This document shows positions 48,962-58,932 of a DNA stretch of 64,000 nucleotides, piece after piece (position 1 is the stretch's first letter; each line of letters starts with the position of its first letter). The position numbers and the translations under genes are program-made. The notes below the pieces were generated by a model. It was not told the origin of the DNA. It ran no database searches and saw nothing but the letters and a program-made list of their open reading frames with translations. The stretch comes from Methyloligella sp. GL2. Its GTDB lineage: Bacteria > Pseudomonadota > Alphaproteobacteria > Rhizobiales > Methyloligellaceae. The stretch spans positions 2,158,988 to 2,222,987 of the forward strand of contig NZ_CP054476.1 of assembly GCF_013341275.1 (NCBI RefSeq), given 5' to 3'.

Positions 48962-49741
48962 CTATTTCTTCCCGTCGTCGGCATCGCTGGCGGCAAAGCC
49001 TTGCTCGGCGATGAGACTCCAAAGATCCTCCAGCGCACGCGTCAGGTCGCTCGGCTCGACGCTGCGCAGCACCACATAGGTGCCGACGGAACCTTCTTCG
49101 TAAAACGGATAGCTGCCGATCTGGACGCTTGGGAAAGCGGTCTGCAAGGCGGCGAGCCCGGGGGCGACATCGCCCTCCGGCGCATCGACGCGGACCTGGC
49201 GCGCGGCGATCTTGCGGCCCTTCTCCAACCGCGGCAGCACGGCCTGCATCATCGCCTGCATGATCCTGGGAATGCCGGCCATGACGATGACGTTCTCCAG
49301 CATGTAGCCTGGCGCACCGGAGACGATATTGTCGACCAGCGTTGCGCCTTCGGGAATGCGGGCCATGCGCATGCGGCGGCCGGAGAGCTTGGCGTCGGGG
49401 GCATGCTTGCGCATCGCTTCGACCGCTCTTTCGTCCTCGTTCACCGCCACGCCGAAGGCGCGGCCGATGGCGTCGGTGGTGATGTCGTCATGGGTGGGGC
49501 CGATGCCGCCGGTGGTGAAGAGATAGCGATAGCGCCGGCGCAAGCTGTTCACCGCATCGATAATCTCGCACTCGACATCGGGCACGATGCGCACCTCGCG
49601 CAGCGAGATGCCGGCCTCGCTCAGCACATTGGCGATATGGCCGATATTGCGGTCTTGGGTGCGGCCGGAAAGAATCTCGTCTCCGATGATCAGGAGCGCG
49701 GCGGTTACGCTGCCCGGCTGTTTGGGCTCGTCATTTGTCAT
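48962..49741 (-). CDS. CinA-type molybdopterin-binding domain protein
   Basis: A 259-residue protein with the MoCF-binding domain shared by CinA, MoeA and MogA. Visible blocks are ALLIIGDEILSGRTQDRN, SLREVRIVPD, FTTGGIGPTHDDITTDAI, and GAPGYMLENVIVMAGIPR. It has only the N-terminal part of CinA; the C-terminal amidase domain is missing. In CinA this region is an ADP-ribose pyrophosphatase, so a nucleotide-cleaning role is possible, not shown. Start codons at 49741, 49759 and 49807 are all possible; the first is the most family-like, and none has a clear ribosome site. It ends eight bases from the BLUF stop and is divergent from sfsA. Confidence 0.88.
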   Translation of the reverse strand: MTNDEPKQPGSVTAALLIIGDEILSGRTQDRNIGHIANVLSEAGISLREVRIVPDVECEIIDAVNSLRRRYRYLFTTGGIGPTHDDITTDAIGRAFGVAVNEDERAVEAMRKHAPDAKLSGRRMRMARIPEGATLVDNIVSGAPGYMLENVIVMAGIPRIMQAMMQAVLPRLEKGRKIAARQVRVDAPEGDVAPGLAALQTAFPSVQIGSYPFYEEGSVGTYVVLRSVEPSDLTRALEDLWSLIAEQGFAASDADDGKK

Positions 49742-49834
49742 CACGGTCTCGCTACGCATTTTTCCGGCAAGCAGCCGACGAAAACCACACGCCCGCCTTG
49801 CTGCCACAGGCCCACGTGCTTACCCTCTCCAGCC

Positions 49835-50608
49835 ATGCTTGTCAGTTTTTCCTCACCCTTGATCGAAGGCACCCTGCTGCGCCGCTATAAGCGCTTCCTC
49901 GCCGATATTGAACTAAACACGGGCGAGATCGTGACGGCGCATTGCTGCAATCCCGGCGCCATGCTGGGGCTCAATGCGGAAGGCGCCAAGGTCTGGCTGT
50001 CCAAGTCCAACAATCCGGCGCGCAAGCTGCGCTATTCCTGGGAGCTGGTGGAGGTGGATTTGGGCGACGGGCCGGCGCTTGTCGGCATCAATACCGCCCA
50101 TCCCAACCGCGCTGCGGAAGCGGCGATCGCCGCCGGGCTCATCCCTGCCCTTGCCGGCTATGACGAGATGAAGCGCGAGGTGTCCTATGGCACCGGATCG
50201 CGCATCGACATTCTGCTGCGCAGCGAGGACAAGCCGCCCTGCTATGTGGAGGTGAAGAACGTGCATCTGATGCGCAAATCGGGGCTTGCCGAGTTTCCGG
50301 ATTCGGTGACATCGCGCGGTGCCAAGCATCTTCGCGAGCTCGCCAATGTGGTGGACGCCGGCGGGCGCGGGGTGATGCTGTTCCTGATCCAGCGCGACGA
50401 TGCGCAAAGCTTCGACATCGCGCGGGACATCGATCCGACCTATGCGGCGGCATTCGAGACGGCGCGCGCGCAAGGCGTCGAGGTCTTTGCCATCGCCTGC
50501 CCGATGAGCCTCAAAGGCATCGGGCGCCCGCGCGCGGTGCCCGTGAGCGAGCCTCCGGCGCGCTCGAATCGTCTCAGTGCCGTTGCACAGGGAGAGATTA
50601 CGCCTTAA
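49835..50608 (+). CDS. sfsA: SfsA family protein (sugar fermentation stimulation homologue)
   Basis: 257 residues. The N-terminal OB-like part has EGTLLRRYKRFLADIEL and AHCCNPGAMLGL, and the nuclease-like part shows RIDILLRSEDKPPCYVEVKNVHL with the acidic-Asp/Glu-x-Lys pattern of PD-(D/E)xK enzymes, FPDSVTSRGAKHLREL and LFLIQRDDAQSF. E. coli SfsA was described as DNA-binding and a maltose regulator; its true role is unclear. No ribosome site is seen before the ATG at 49835. It is followed by map after 74 bases. Confidence 0.93.
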   Translation: MLVSFSSPLIEGTLLRRYKRFLADIELNTGEIVTAHCCNPGAMLGLNAEGAKVWLSKSNNPARKLRYSWELVEVDLGDGPALVGINTAHPNRAAEAAIAAGLIPALAGYDEMKREVSYGTGSRIDILLRSEDKPPCYVEVKNVHLMRKSGLAEFPDSVTSRGAKHLRELANVVDAGGRGVMLFLIQRDDAQSFDIARDIDPTYAAAFETARAQGVEVFAIACPMSLKGIGRPRAVPVSEPPARSNRLSAVAQGEITP

Positions 50609-50682
50609 GTCAGCAAGGGGCCGACAGCGTTTACTGCCCCCAAAGGCCCGGTTGGGGCCGAAAACAAACGCATTGGAACAGC

Positions 50683-51501
50683 ATGACAAATCTCGATTTC
50701 GCATCGGCGCGCGCCGCCAATATCGAACTTCACGGCCCTGAGGCTTTCGAGGGCATGATGAAGGCAGGTCAGCTTACCGCCGAGGTGCTCGACCTATTGG
50801 TGGACATGGTCAAGCCGGGCGTGACCACCGGCGAGCTCGACGATTTCATCTATCAGTTCGCCATCGATCGCGGTGCGCTTTTGGCGACGATGAATTATCG
50901 CGGCTACACCAAGGCAAGCTGCATCTCGCTGAACCATGTGGTCTGTCACGGCATTCCGGGTAAGCGGGTGCTGAAGGAAGGCGACATCCTGAATATCGAC
51001 GTGACCTATATCGTCGATGGGTGGCATGGCGATTCCAGCCGCATGTATGGGGCCGGCAAGATCTCGCGCGCCGCGGAACGGCTGCTCGAGGTCACCTATA
51101 ATTCCTTGATGCGCGGCATCGCGGTGGTGAAGCCAGGCGCTACCACGGGCGAGATCGGCCATGCGATCCAATCCTACGCGGAAGCGGAGCGCTGCAGCGT
51201 GGTGCGGGATTTCTGCGGCCATGGGCTTGGCCGGGTGTTCCACGACCGGCCCAATATCCTGCATTACGGCGAGCCGGGCGAAGGCCTGAAGCTGCAGCCC
51301 GGAATGCTGTTCACCATCGAGCCGATGATCAATCTCGGCAAGCCGCATGTGAAGATCCTGTCCGATGGCTGGACCGCGGTGACCCGCGACCGCTCGCTCT
51401 CGGCGCAATACGAGCATTCGGTCGGCGTCACCGAGACCGGGGTGCAAATTTTCACCGAGTCGCCGCGCGGCCTGTTCCGCCCACCGGTCGAAACCAACTA
51501 A
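50683..51501 (+). CDS. map: Methionine aminopeptidase, type I
   Basis: Removes N-terminal methionine from new proteins, metal-dependent. 272 residues. Metal ligands and neighbours are present: NIDVTYIVDGWHGDSSRMY (two aspartates), CGHGLGRVFHDRPNI (histidine), FTIEPM (glutamate), and SAQYEHSVGVTETG (glutamate). The substrate-facing CISLNHVVCHGIP block is typical of type I. It has no N-terminal extension beyond the usual 20-30 residues. It is followed by radC after 26 bases, a conserved alphaproteobacterial pair (map/sfsA/radC). Confidence 0.97.
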   Translation: MTNLDFASARAANIELHGPEAFEGMMKAGQLTAEVLDLLVDMVKPGVTTGELDDFIYQFAIDRGALLATMNYRGYTKASCISLNHVVCHGIPGKRVLKEGDILNIDVTYIVDGWHGDSSRMYGAGKISRAAERLLEVTYNSLMRGIAVVKPGATTGEIGHAIQSYAEAERCSVVRDFCGHGLGRVFHDRPNILHYGEPGEGLKLQPGMLFTIEPMINLGKPHVKILSDGWTAVTRDRSLSAQYEHSVGVTETGVQIFTESPRGLFRPPVETN

Positions 51502-51527
51502 CGCAGCCGGCACAGGCTTGGTAGGTC

Positions 51528-52220
51528 ATGGGGTTCAAGGACGCTGGCAAGCCACATTATCTCGGCCACCGTCAACGGCTGCGGCAACGTTTCCGCGAGG
51601 CCGGGGCGGATGCCCTCCCCGATTACGAGCTTCTTGAGCTGATCCTGTTCCGCGCCGTGCAGCGCCAGGACACTAAGCCGCTGGCCAAGGCGCTACTCTC
51701 CCGTTTCGGCAGCTTTCCGGAGGTGATCAGCGCGCCGAAGGAGCGCCTGCTAGAGGTGCCGGGGATTGGCGAATCCGCCGTCACGGAGCTGAAGCTGATC
51801 GGGGCCGCGGCGCTCCGCCTGGTGCGGGCGGAGGCGCTGGAGCGGCCGGTGCTGAACTCCTGGAGCCAGCTTCTGGATTATTGCCGCGGGGCGATGGCTT
51901 TCGAGCCGAAAGAGCAGTTCCGCATCCTGTTTCTCGACAAGCGCAATCAGATCATCGCCGACGAGGTGCAGCAGACCGGCACGGTCGACCACACGCCGGT
52001 CTATGTGCGCGAAGTGGTGAAACGGGCGCTGGAGCTTTCGGCGACCGCCATGGTGCTGGTGCATAACCACCCTTCCGGCGATCCGACGCCCTCGCGCGCC
52101 GATATCGAGATGACCAAGCAGATCGTCGAAGCGGCGCGCAATCTCGGCATCGTGGTGCACGACCACATCATCGTCGGCAAGCAGGGCCATGCCAGCTTCA
52201 AGGGGCTGGGGCTGATCTAG
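51528..52220 (+). CDS. radC: RadC family JAB-domain protein
   Basis: 230 residues. A helix-hairpin-helix-like N-terminal half ([31 protein letters not shown]) leads to the JAMM/MPN domain with [18 protein letters not shown] and the zinc motif [17 protein letters not shown], complete with both His and the Asp. The function is unsettled: once thought to act in repair, now considered a possible deubiquitinase-like or DNA-processing metalloenzyme. It follows map on the same strand with GTAGGT-type spacing only, so the ribosome site is weak. Confidence 0.94.
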   Translation: MGFKDAGKPHYLGHRQRLRQRFREAGADALPDYELLELILFRAVQRQDTKPLAKALLSRFGSFPEVISAPKERLLEVPGIGESAVTELKLIGAAALRLVRAEALERPVLNSWSQLLDYCRGAMAFEPKEQFRILFLDKRNQIIADEVQQTGTVDHTPVYVREVVKRALELSATAMVLVHNHPSGDPTPSRADIEMTKQIVEAARNLGIVVHDHIIVGKQGHASFKGLGLI

Positions 52221-52984
52221 GCCCTCTTCTCTAAGCCCTCTTCCGCCCGCGGTTTGCAGCGATCGCCGCGTCCGGCCCGGTCTTCTGCCCGCACCGAGAG
52301 CGCCCTTGAGCGCCCTTGCCGCCCCGCCGCCGTCACGCGCGGGCCGCTTTTATGCGAGGCCGCTGTTGCTCCACCGCGGTGTCATAGGCAGGCGACGCTT
52401 CCGCCCATCTACTCGAAAAAACGCACTTGGATTCGAGTACTACTCAGGCATTCGCCCGAGGAAAGCCGGAATAGGCCATAATGTGCTGCGTTTTGACGAT
52501 ACCTTGCCTCGCAAGACGGTCCAAACTTTGATTAATCGATCAACTATTACTTATCGGCACCGCAGATCCAGTTCCGACCTCGCCTGCATTCGCCGCTCGC
52601 TTCTGCCGGTCGCGTTCGAGCTGCGCCCTCACGACCCTCCCGATAGGCCGCGCAAAGCTGCACCCACGAACCTCCGCCGGACCTCCAAAAATCGTTGCTT
52701 TTTCGAGCGAATCATTTGCTCCCGACAACGAAAAACCCGCCCGACGCGGCCCTATGCGCGGCATTCGATCACGGCCCATGCTCGTAAAATTTGCCAACAC
52801 ACGCGCGTAAGTTGTTGATCCGAAATTCCTCACCCATCGCCCTCTTACTCGTTAGGAAATAATTAATACTTGGAGTCCTCACTTACTCGGACAACCCCCA
52901 GAAGCTTGTATTCGTTCAAGTATTTCTTGGTCTCGCTTTCAGTTCCGGTCCTGGGAAAAGGATTGATCTAAAGGAGGTGAGGCA
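52221..52984. other. 764-base gap between radC and the autotransporter gene
   Basis: No supported gene: a 170-codon frame at 52306-52818 is compositionally odd, has no ribosome site and resembles nothing. From about 52430 the DNA is clearly AT-richer than its neighbours, which fits a foreign or regulatory segment. It contains TTGAT-taatcg-ATCAA at 52528-52543 and the autotransporter ribosome site at its end. I cannot place a promoter with confidence. Confidence 0.5.
52971..52980 (+). promoter_or_regulatory. Unusually strong ribosome binding site of the autotransporter gene
   Basis: AAGGAGGTGA, a ten-base perfect match to the complement of the 16S rRNA 3' end, with seven bases between GGAGG and the ATG at 52985. 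Most genes in the window have 4-6 base matches, so it sets this start and suggests high translation. Confidence 0.85.
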
Positions 52985-53836
52985 ATGAGCCCTACTCATG
53001 CATATGGCTCGATACTCGAGCGGACTTCTTCGAAAATCGGATCGGCGACGGCCTCCGAGCATCTGCAACCGACAGTCCTGCGCGGCGGCAATGCGCGCAG
53101 AGCGGGACTGAACCGAAATGCTGCCGGCAATCGGACGGCCGGTGCAGGCATCGCGGGTCTGGCCTTGGCCGCCTTGCTGGCGGCGGCGGCGCCCAACAAG
53201 GCCCTGGCCGCCGATGAGTGCGGAGCCCCAGCCACGGAAAACGACTGTACTAGCGCCAGCTATGCGTCCGGCATCACCTATACCGGTGTGGATGGGCTCC
53301 AGCTCAACCTGAAGAATTCTTCGATGGTTGTCGGCGATCCCGGCGTGTCGGTCGAAACGAGCAGCGGATCGACCGAAGGGATTAACGTGTATGGTTTTGG
53401 CTTTTCGTCGATTACGACGTCGACAGATAATACCTCGGGCATAAGCGCGATAAGCAACGGTCCTGGGTACGCTCAGGTGCAGGTGGGGAGTGGGCTAGGC
53501 TTCACAGCGGGAGACATCACCACGACGGGCGACAACGCTCACGGCGTCTATGCGGAATACACCGATACGACCGCCGCCGCCAACCTCAGTTCGGCGAGTG
53601 TTTCATTCAGCGGCGGAGATATCACAACATCCGGCCAAGACTCCTACGGTCTCTACGCCCTCAATGCGGGACTGGGACAAACCAGTGCGCAATGGACCGC
53701 ATTCACCTCGACATTAACGACCGCGGGGTATTGGGGCGTGCTCGCGGAGACCACCAACACGTCGAACACCGGCGGTGTGTCAGCGTACGCCGCGGGCGGC
53801 GTAATCAATTCCATCGGCAGCGGGAGCACCTACTAA
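52985..53836 (+). pseudogene. Autotransporter, N-terminal part, cut off by an in-frame TAA
   Basis: 283 codons with a long signal region: a polar stretch (1-50), a hydrophobic core (about 52-70, AGAGIAGLALAALLAAAA) and an ALAADE cleavage site near 76. The start of a beta-helix passenger follows, with repeats such as TTGDNAHGVYAEY and TSGQDSYGLYALN. TAA at 53834-53836 ends the frame inside a repeat (STY-stop-GGVMAKN). The frame continues unchanged on the far side to 56923 with the same repeat type, so this is one gene with a nonsense codon. Alone the product is an exported passenger piece without a barrel. Base composition is lower in GC than flanking genes. Confidence 0.75.
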
Positions 53837-54760
53837 GGCGGCGTGATGGCGAAAAATGCTGGCCTGGGCGAGACCGACGTCTTTATCACCGGGACCTCAA
53901 TCACCACCAACAGCGACTACGGCTACGGAGCCGCTGCATCGAACGACAATCCACTTAGCACAGCAGACGTAACCGTGGATCTCTATGACGGAAGCGTGAC
54001 GACGTCGGGGGAATACGCCCACGGAGTCTATTCTTTCGCCAGCAGGGGGGCCGCAAGCGCAGACGCCGGAAGTGGGAATGGAGCGGCGATCGAAACAACT
54101 GGCGACAATGCCGTTGGCGTATATGCCACTACGAACAGCGGCAGTGCGGCTGCAACCATGTGGGAGGGGACGATCGTCACAACAGGCGCAGGGAGTGCGG
54201 GTGTCGAAGCGTCCACCGGCGGATCTTCTGATTCGACAGCGTACGCGGGCCTGCGTGGAGGGAAAATCACCACGAGCGGCGGATTGGGAGCGGGCAATTA
54301 TTCAGCCTATGGCCTCTTCGCGACCACGGATGGCACGGGTGAAACCTATGGCGACAATCGCGACACGATCGAGACTTCGGGCGAAAGCGCACACGGCATT
54401 TTCTCCGACCGCACATTCGGCGGAGGAAGCGCGCGTGCAATCGCGGTCAATAAAGGGTCCGTCACGACATCGGGCGACGGCGCTTACGGCGTCCATGCGG
54501 TGCAAGGTTCCGGCATCTATTCGGCAGGTCCCAACACCGGCGACGCGATTATTCAGATGGAAACTTCGGGCTCTTCTGTGACGACGACGGGTGCCAATGC
54601 CTACGGGCTCTATGCCTACAACTTCTCTACGGGCAAGGCCCAGGTCGGCATGACGGGCGGAACGGTCACGGTGTCGGGTACCGACAGCATCGCCGTCAGC
54701 GCCTACGGGCAAGGCGGCGGCAAGGCCACCCTCGGCCTGTCGGCAGGCCGCATCGTCGCC
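53420..54760 (+). repeat. Passenger repeat region of the autotransporter
   Basis: About 14 degenerate units at roughly 25-50 residue spacing, each with T/S-S/T-G-x-x-[AS]-x-G-[VLI]-[YF]-A. The nonsense codon at 53834 sits in one of them. Confidence 0.7.
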
Positions 54761-56923
54761 AAGGGCGATGCCCAGGCCGCGATCGGCTTCGCAGACCGGT
54801 CTTCTCTCGGCACCTCCGTTGCAACGGATGCCACCGTCACCATCGGCTCGGGTATGACCGTCGATGGCTCAGGCACGGCGAACGGCTACGCCATCTGGAA
54901 CGGCGACGACCGGGCGGCGACCAAGATCGAGGTCACCTCCCATGGCACGGTAAAGGGCCATGCGATGATGGGCGGTGGCGATTCCACCTTCACCCTCGCC
55001 GGCGGCTCCTATACCGGCAACATCTACGGCGACTACGACGAGATCAACGGCTCGCCCTCCGATACCGTCAACCAGGGTGCGGATGCCTTCGTCTGGACCG
55101 GGGGCTCGCTGCATAGCGGTTTCTACGGCCAGGGCGGCAACGACACCGCGACGATCTCGGTCGGCACGTCGGGGATGAACTACTCCGCCGCGCTGTTCGA
55201 CGGCGGCGTGGGAACCGACACCATCACCTTCACCGGCGCGGACAATGACGGCGTCGTGGGTGGCAACATCACCAATTGGGAGAAGCTCATCGTCAACGGC
55301 GCCAATATCGCGTTTACCGATAACGCATTGACCTTGAATGGCTATTCCGGCTCCGCCAACGGGGTCGGTGACTTCACTGTCCAAAATGGCGGCAGTGCGA
55401 CGACCAATGCGCACGGCGGCAACTTCAGCCTGACCGGCAATCTGGCGATCGCCGATGCCAACAGCACCTTCCTGTCTCGCGGCAAGGGCACCACCAGCAT
55501 CGCTGGCGACGTCACCAATGCCGGTCTTCTGTCGATGCAGGACGGCACCCCTGGCGGCAGCATCGCCATCCGCCATAACTACACCGGCAAGGGCGGCAAG
55601 GTCGCCATCGACACGGTGCTTGGCGGCGACGGCTCGCCGACCGACCGGCTGCAGGTCTCCGGGAACACATCGGGCAAGACCGGCCTCTTCGTCGTCAATC
55701 AGGGCGGAACCGGTGCCCAGACGTCGAAAGGCATCCGGGTGGTCGATGTGCGCGGCCAATCCTCCGGCGACTTCACCCTGGCCAATCCGGATTACGTGAT
55801 CAAGTCGACCGGCGAGAAGGCTCTGATCGCCGGCGCCTATGGCTATGCTCTGCGTAAGGACGGCAAGGATTGGTATCTGCAGTCGCGGTCGACCGGCGGC
55901 GGTGGTGGTGGCGGCGGTGGTAGGACGCCGCATTATCAGCCCGCGACCGCCGTCTACGAGGTCTACGCCCCGGCGCTGCTGGCGACAATGCAACTGCCCA
56001 CCATGCGGCAGCGTATCGGCAGCCGCTGGGACGGCAGCAGGGGATGGGCGGTTCCGGCCCTGGAGCCCGGCGTCAACAGCGACAGCCCGCTTTGGGTGCG
56101 GGCCGAGGGGACCCATGCCCATCGCGAGCCCACCACCTCCACCGTCGACGTCTCGTCCTTCGACCAGAATATCGGCGGCTTCCACGCCGGGCTCGACGCC
56201 ATGCTGCATGAGGACGCGGCCGGCAACCGGCTGATCGGTATGCTGACCTCGCACTACATCAACTCCTCGGCGGATATCGAGGCAAAAACCACCGGCAACG
56301 GCAAGATCGACACGGACGGTTACGGGTTCGGCCTAACGGCAACCTGGCTGCAATCGAACGGCGTCTATGTCGATACCCAGTCGCGCTTCAGCTGGTTCGA
56401 GAGCGATCTCTCCTCCGATGTCCTGGGCTCGCTGGCGAAAGACAATGGCGACTTCGCCTTTGCCTTCAGCGGCGAGATCGGCAAGGAGCTGCCGCAATCG
56501 GGTGATTGGACCTACATCCCGCAGGTTCAGCTCACCTATGCTTCGGTGAGCGGCGACAGCTTCACCGGACCGAATGGCGAGCGTATCTCGGTGAAGGATG
56601 GCGATAGCCTGACCTTGCGCACCGGTATCGCCAGCGACAAGGCGAGCTACTGGACCGGCGCAAGCGGCGGCGAGAGCATCCATGCCTACGGGATCGCCAA
56701 TCTCTACTACGACTTCGAGAGCGAGACCCTGGTCAATATCTCCGGCGCACCGCTGACCCACGACCTCGGCGGATGGGCCGGTGAAATCGGCCTCGGGCTC
56801 ACCCGCAACTTCAGCGACGACAAGTACTCGCTGTTCGGCGAGGTCAACACCGCCACGGGGCTGGAGAATTTCGGGGACAGCTATCTCGTCACCGGCAAGG
56901 TCGGCGCGCATATCTACTGGTAG
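53843..56923 (+). pseudogene. Autotransporter, remaining passenger and complete beta-barrel
   Basis: Same frame as 52985-53836, separated only by the TAA. Residues 1-310 continue the repeats (TSGEYAHGVYSFA, TTGDNAVGVYATT, TSGESAHGIFSDR, TTGANAYGLYAYN). A longer beta-helix region follows to about 680, then a run of nine glycines, a link and an autotransporter barrel of about 290 residues (LWVRAEGTHAHREP, GGFHAGLDAML, YGFGLTATWLQ) ending in IYW, an aromatic last residue as outer-membrane insertion needs. An ATG at 53843 after GGCGG could restart translation, but the product would lack a signal peptide. If the stop is read through or is a sequencing error, the full protein would have about 1311 residues. 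Passenger function is unknown. Confidence 0.8.
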
Positions 56924-56946
56924 CGCGTCGCCACACGCCTAGAAGA

Positions 56947-57603
56947 TCAGAAAGCCGCGGTGCCCCCGTTCTCACGGATATCGGCCACCGCGGCTTTCAG
57001 CTTGTCGTAGAGGTCGTCGCCTTCGGTGACGCGTTTGTCGCCGACAAGGAAAAACGGCACGCCGGGAACGCCGAGGGCCTCGGCAAGGCGGCGGTTCTTA
57101 TCAAGCGCATCCAGCACCGCCTGACTGTTCGCCGTCTCCACCAGAGCCGGCAGATCGAGGCCGAGTTCCTTGGCATAGCGCTGGGCGCGGGTGGGCGTCG
57201 CCCTCCCCTTGGTCTGGAACAGCTTGCGATGCAGGGATGCGTATTGGCCTTGCGCGTCGGCAGCCAGCGCCAGCCGGGCCACCATCTCCGAATCCTGCCC
57301 CATGATGGGGAGCTCCTTCATCACCACCCGGAGCTTGCCGCCATCGGCCAGCAGCTTCTCCACGGCGGGATCGGCCTTGCGGCAATCGGGGCAGTTATAG
57401 TCGGAGAAGATCACCAGCGTGACGTCGCCGTCCGGATCGCCGAGCACCGGCGTGGCGCTGTCGCGATAGAGCGCCTGGCTATTGGCGGCGATGGCGGTTT
57501 GCAGCGCCGATTGATCCCGCGCCGTCATGGCGAGGGACCCGAAAACGGCAATCGCGCCCACCGTAACGATGAGCGCGATTGCAATCAGGATCGATTTTCT
57601 CAC
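56947..57603 (-). CDS. DsbA-family thioredoxin-fold protein (CPDC)
   Basis: 218 residues from a GTG at 57603; the longer frame reaching 57849 lies inside the KAS gene and its protein is not family-like. A membrane anchor or signal covers about 4-26 (ILIAIALIVTVGAIAVFGSLA). The active site is FSDYNCPDCRK (Cys71, Cys74), and the cis-Pro loop is GVPGVPFFLVGDKRV. Thus it is a periplasmic oxidoreductase. It follows the KAS gene by 23 bases on the same strand, probably in the same transcript. It ends 23 bases from the convergent autotransporter stop. Similar to the protein of 37737-38582 but shorter and with a different CxxC pair. Confidence 0.9.
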   Translation of the reverse strand: MRKSILIAIALIVTVGAIAVFGSLAMTARDQSALQTAIAANSQALYRDSATPVLGDPDGDVTLVIFSDYNCPDCRKADPAVEKLLADGGKLRVVMKELPIMGQDSEMVARLALAADAQGQYASLHRKLFQTKGRATPTRAQRYAKELGLDLPALVETANSQAVLDALDKNRRLAEALGVPGVPFFLVGDKRVTEGDDLYDKLKAAVADIRENGGTAAF

Positions 57604-57626
57604 GGGAGACCCCGCGTTCGCTGGCT

Positions 57627-58865
57627 TTACGCCGGCGCCGGACCGAACACCAGAACGGCGTTGAGACCGCCGAAGGCAAAGGAGTTGGACATCGTGTAGG
57701 TGACGTCGCGCTCTTTGCCGACATTCGCCGTGTAGTCCAGATCGCATTCCGGATCGGGATCGTTGAGACCGATGGTCGGCGGCACGAAATTGTCTTCCAT
57801 TGCCTTGATGGCGGCAACGGCTTCGATACCGCCGCCGGCGCCGAGGCAATGGCCATGCATGGATTTCGTCGAAGAGATCGAAACCTTGTTGGCCGCGTTG
57901 CCGAACACGCGCTTGATGGCACGGGTCTCGTTCAAATCGTTGGCGGACGTCGCCGTGCCGTGGGCGTTGATATAGTCGATATCGCTGGCCGACAGGCCGG
58001 CATCGTCCAGCGCCATCTGCATGGCGGCGGAGGCACCGTCGATCGACGGATTGACCATATCGGCGGCATCGGCCGTGCAGCCATAGCCGGTCAGCTCCGC
58101 AAGAATCGTCGCACCGCGCTCTTTGGCGTGCTCGTATTCCTCAAGCATCAGGATGCCGGCGCCTTCAGCCAGAACGGTGCCGTTGCGCTCCTTCGAGAAC
58201 GGGAAAATCCCGTCGGGGCTCAGCACGCGCATCGCCTGCCAGGCACGGGTGGCGCCCCAGTTCAGCGACGCTTCCGCTGCACCGGCAACGCCGATATCGA
58301 CCAGACCTTCGCGGATCATGCGGTAGACATTGCCGATGGAGTGGCTCGCGGTGGAGCAAGCGCTGACCAGACCGTAGGTCGGGCCCTTGATGCCATATTC
58401 GATGGAGACATGGGCCGAGGCGGAAGAGCCGATGGCCTTCAGCAGGGTCAGCGGATGCGTGGCCCGCTTCTTCTCCTGGAACAGCATCTTGTAGGAGAAT
58501 TCCAGCGTCGTCAGACCGCCGACACCAGATCCAATCACGCAGGCGGAGCGATAGGCCTCGTCGTCGCGGATCGGGGTCTCGATCCCGGACATCTCCACCG
58601 CTTCGGTGGCGGCACAGCCCGCATATTGGGAGTATTTGTCCGCCATCATAAGAGCTTTGCTCTTCAGGCGCGTGCGCGGATCGAAATCGGGAACTTCACC
58701 GGCGATGGTGATGTAGAGATCCTCGGTCTCGAATCCCTGTACCTCCCGGATCCCGCATTCTCCTGCTTTGAGAGCGGACCAGAATTTATCAACCCCTGTT
58801 CCCACAGGAGTAACAACGCCGTGGCCTGTGACCACAACGCGTCTGCGACCATTGGTTTTTGTCAT
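57627..58865 (-). CDS. Beta-ketoacyl-ACP synthase II (FabF family)
   Basis: Condenses malonyl-ACP with acyl-ACP to lengthen fatty acyl chains. 412 residues. The catalytic triad is present: Cys170 in VSACSTASHS, His302 in INAHGTAT, and Lys334/His337 in STKSMHGHCLG. GGLNAVLVFG closes the protein. It lies 67 bases downstream of a dedicated acyl carrier protein gene and not beside fabD/fabG, so it is probably an extra enzyme for a special acyl chain (compare NodE or lipid A long-chain synthases), not the housekeeping FabF. That is inference; the housekeeping role cannot be excluded. Confidence 0.92.
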   Translation of the reverse strand: MTKTNGRRRVVVTGHGVVTPVGTGVDKFWSALKAGECGIREVQGFETEDLYITIAGEVPDFDPRTRLKSKALMMADKYSQYAGCAATEAVEMSGIETPIRDDEAYRSACVIGSGVGGLTTLEFSYKMLFQEKKRATHPLTLLKAIGSSASAHVSIEYGIKGPTYGLVSACSTASHSIGNVYRMIREGLVDIGVAGAAEASLNWGATRAWQAMRVLSPDGIFPFSKERNGTVLAEGAGILMLEEYEHAKERGATILAELTGYGCTADAADMVNPSIDGASAAMQMALDDAGLSASDIDYINAHGTATSANDLNETRAIKRVFGNAANKVSISSTKSMHGHCLGAGGGIEAVAAIKAMEDNFVPPTIGLNDPDPECDLDYTANVGKERDVTYTMSNSFAFGGLNAVLVFGPAPA

Positions 58866-58932
58866 AGAGTGCTAAGCCGTGTCTCCAGACCGTGCAACAA
58901 CCCGAGGACACCCCCGAGCGGAAGAGCCTGGT

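Noticed and set aside
52528-52543. FNR-like palindrome TTGAT-n6-ATCAA
   Set aside because: FNR sites have four bases between the arms; here there are six, and no promoter is placed nearby.
52306-52818. 170-codon frame before the autotransporter
   Set aside because: Arg/Ser/Pro-rich, no ribosome site, not similar to anything I know, and it ends in the AT-rich leader.
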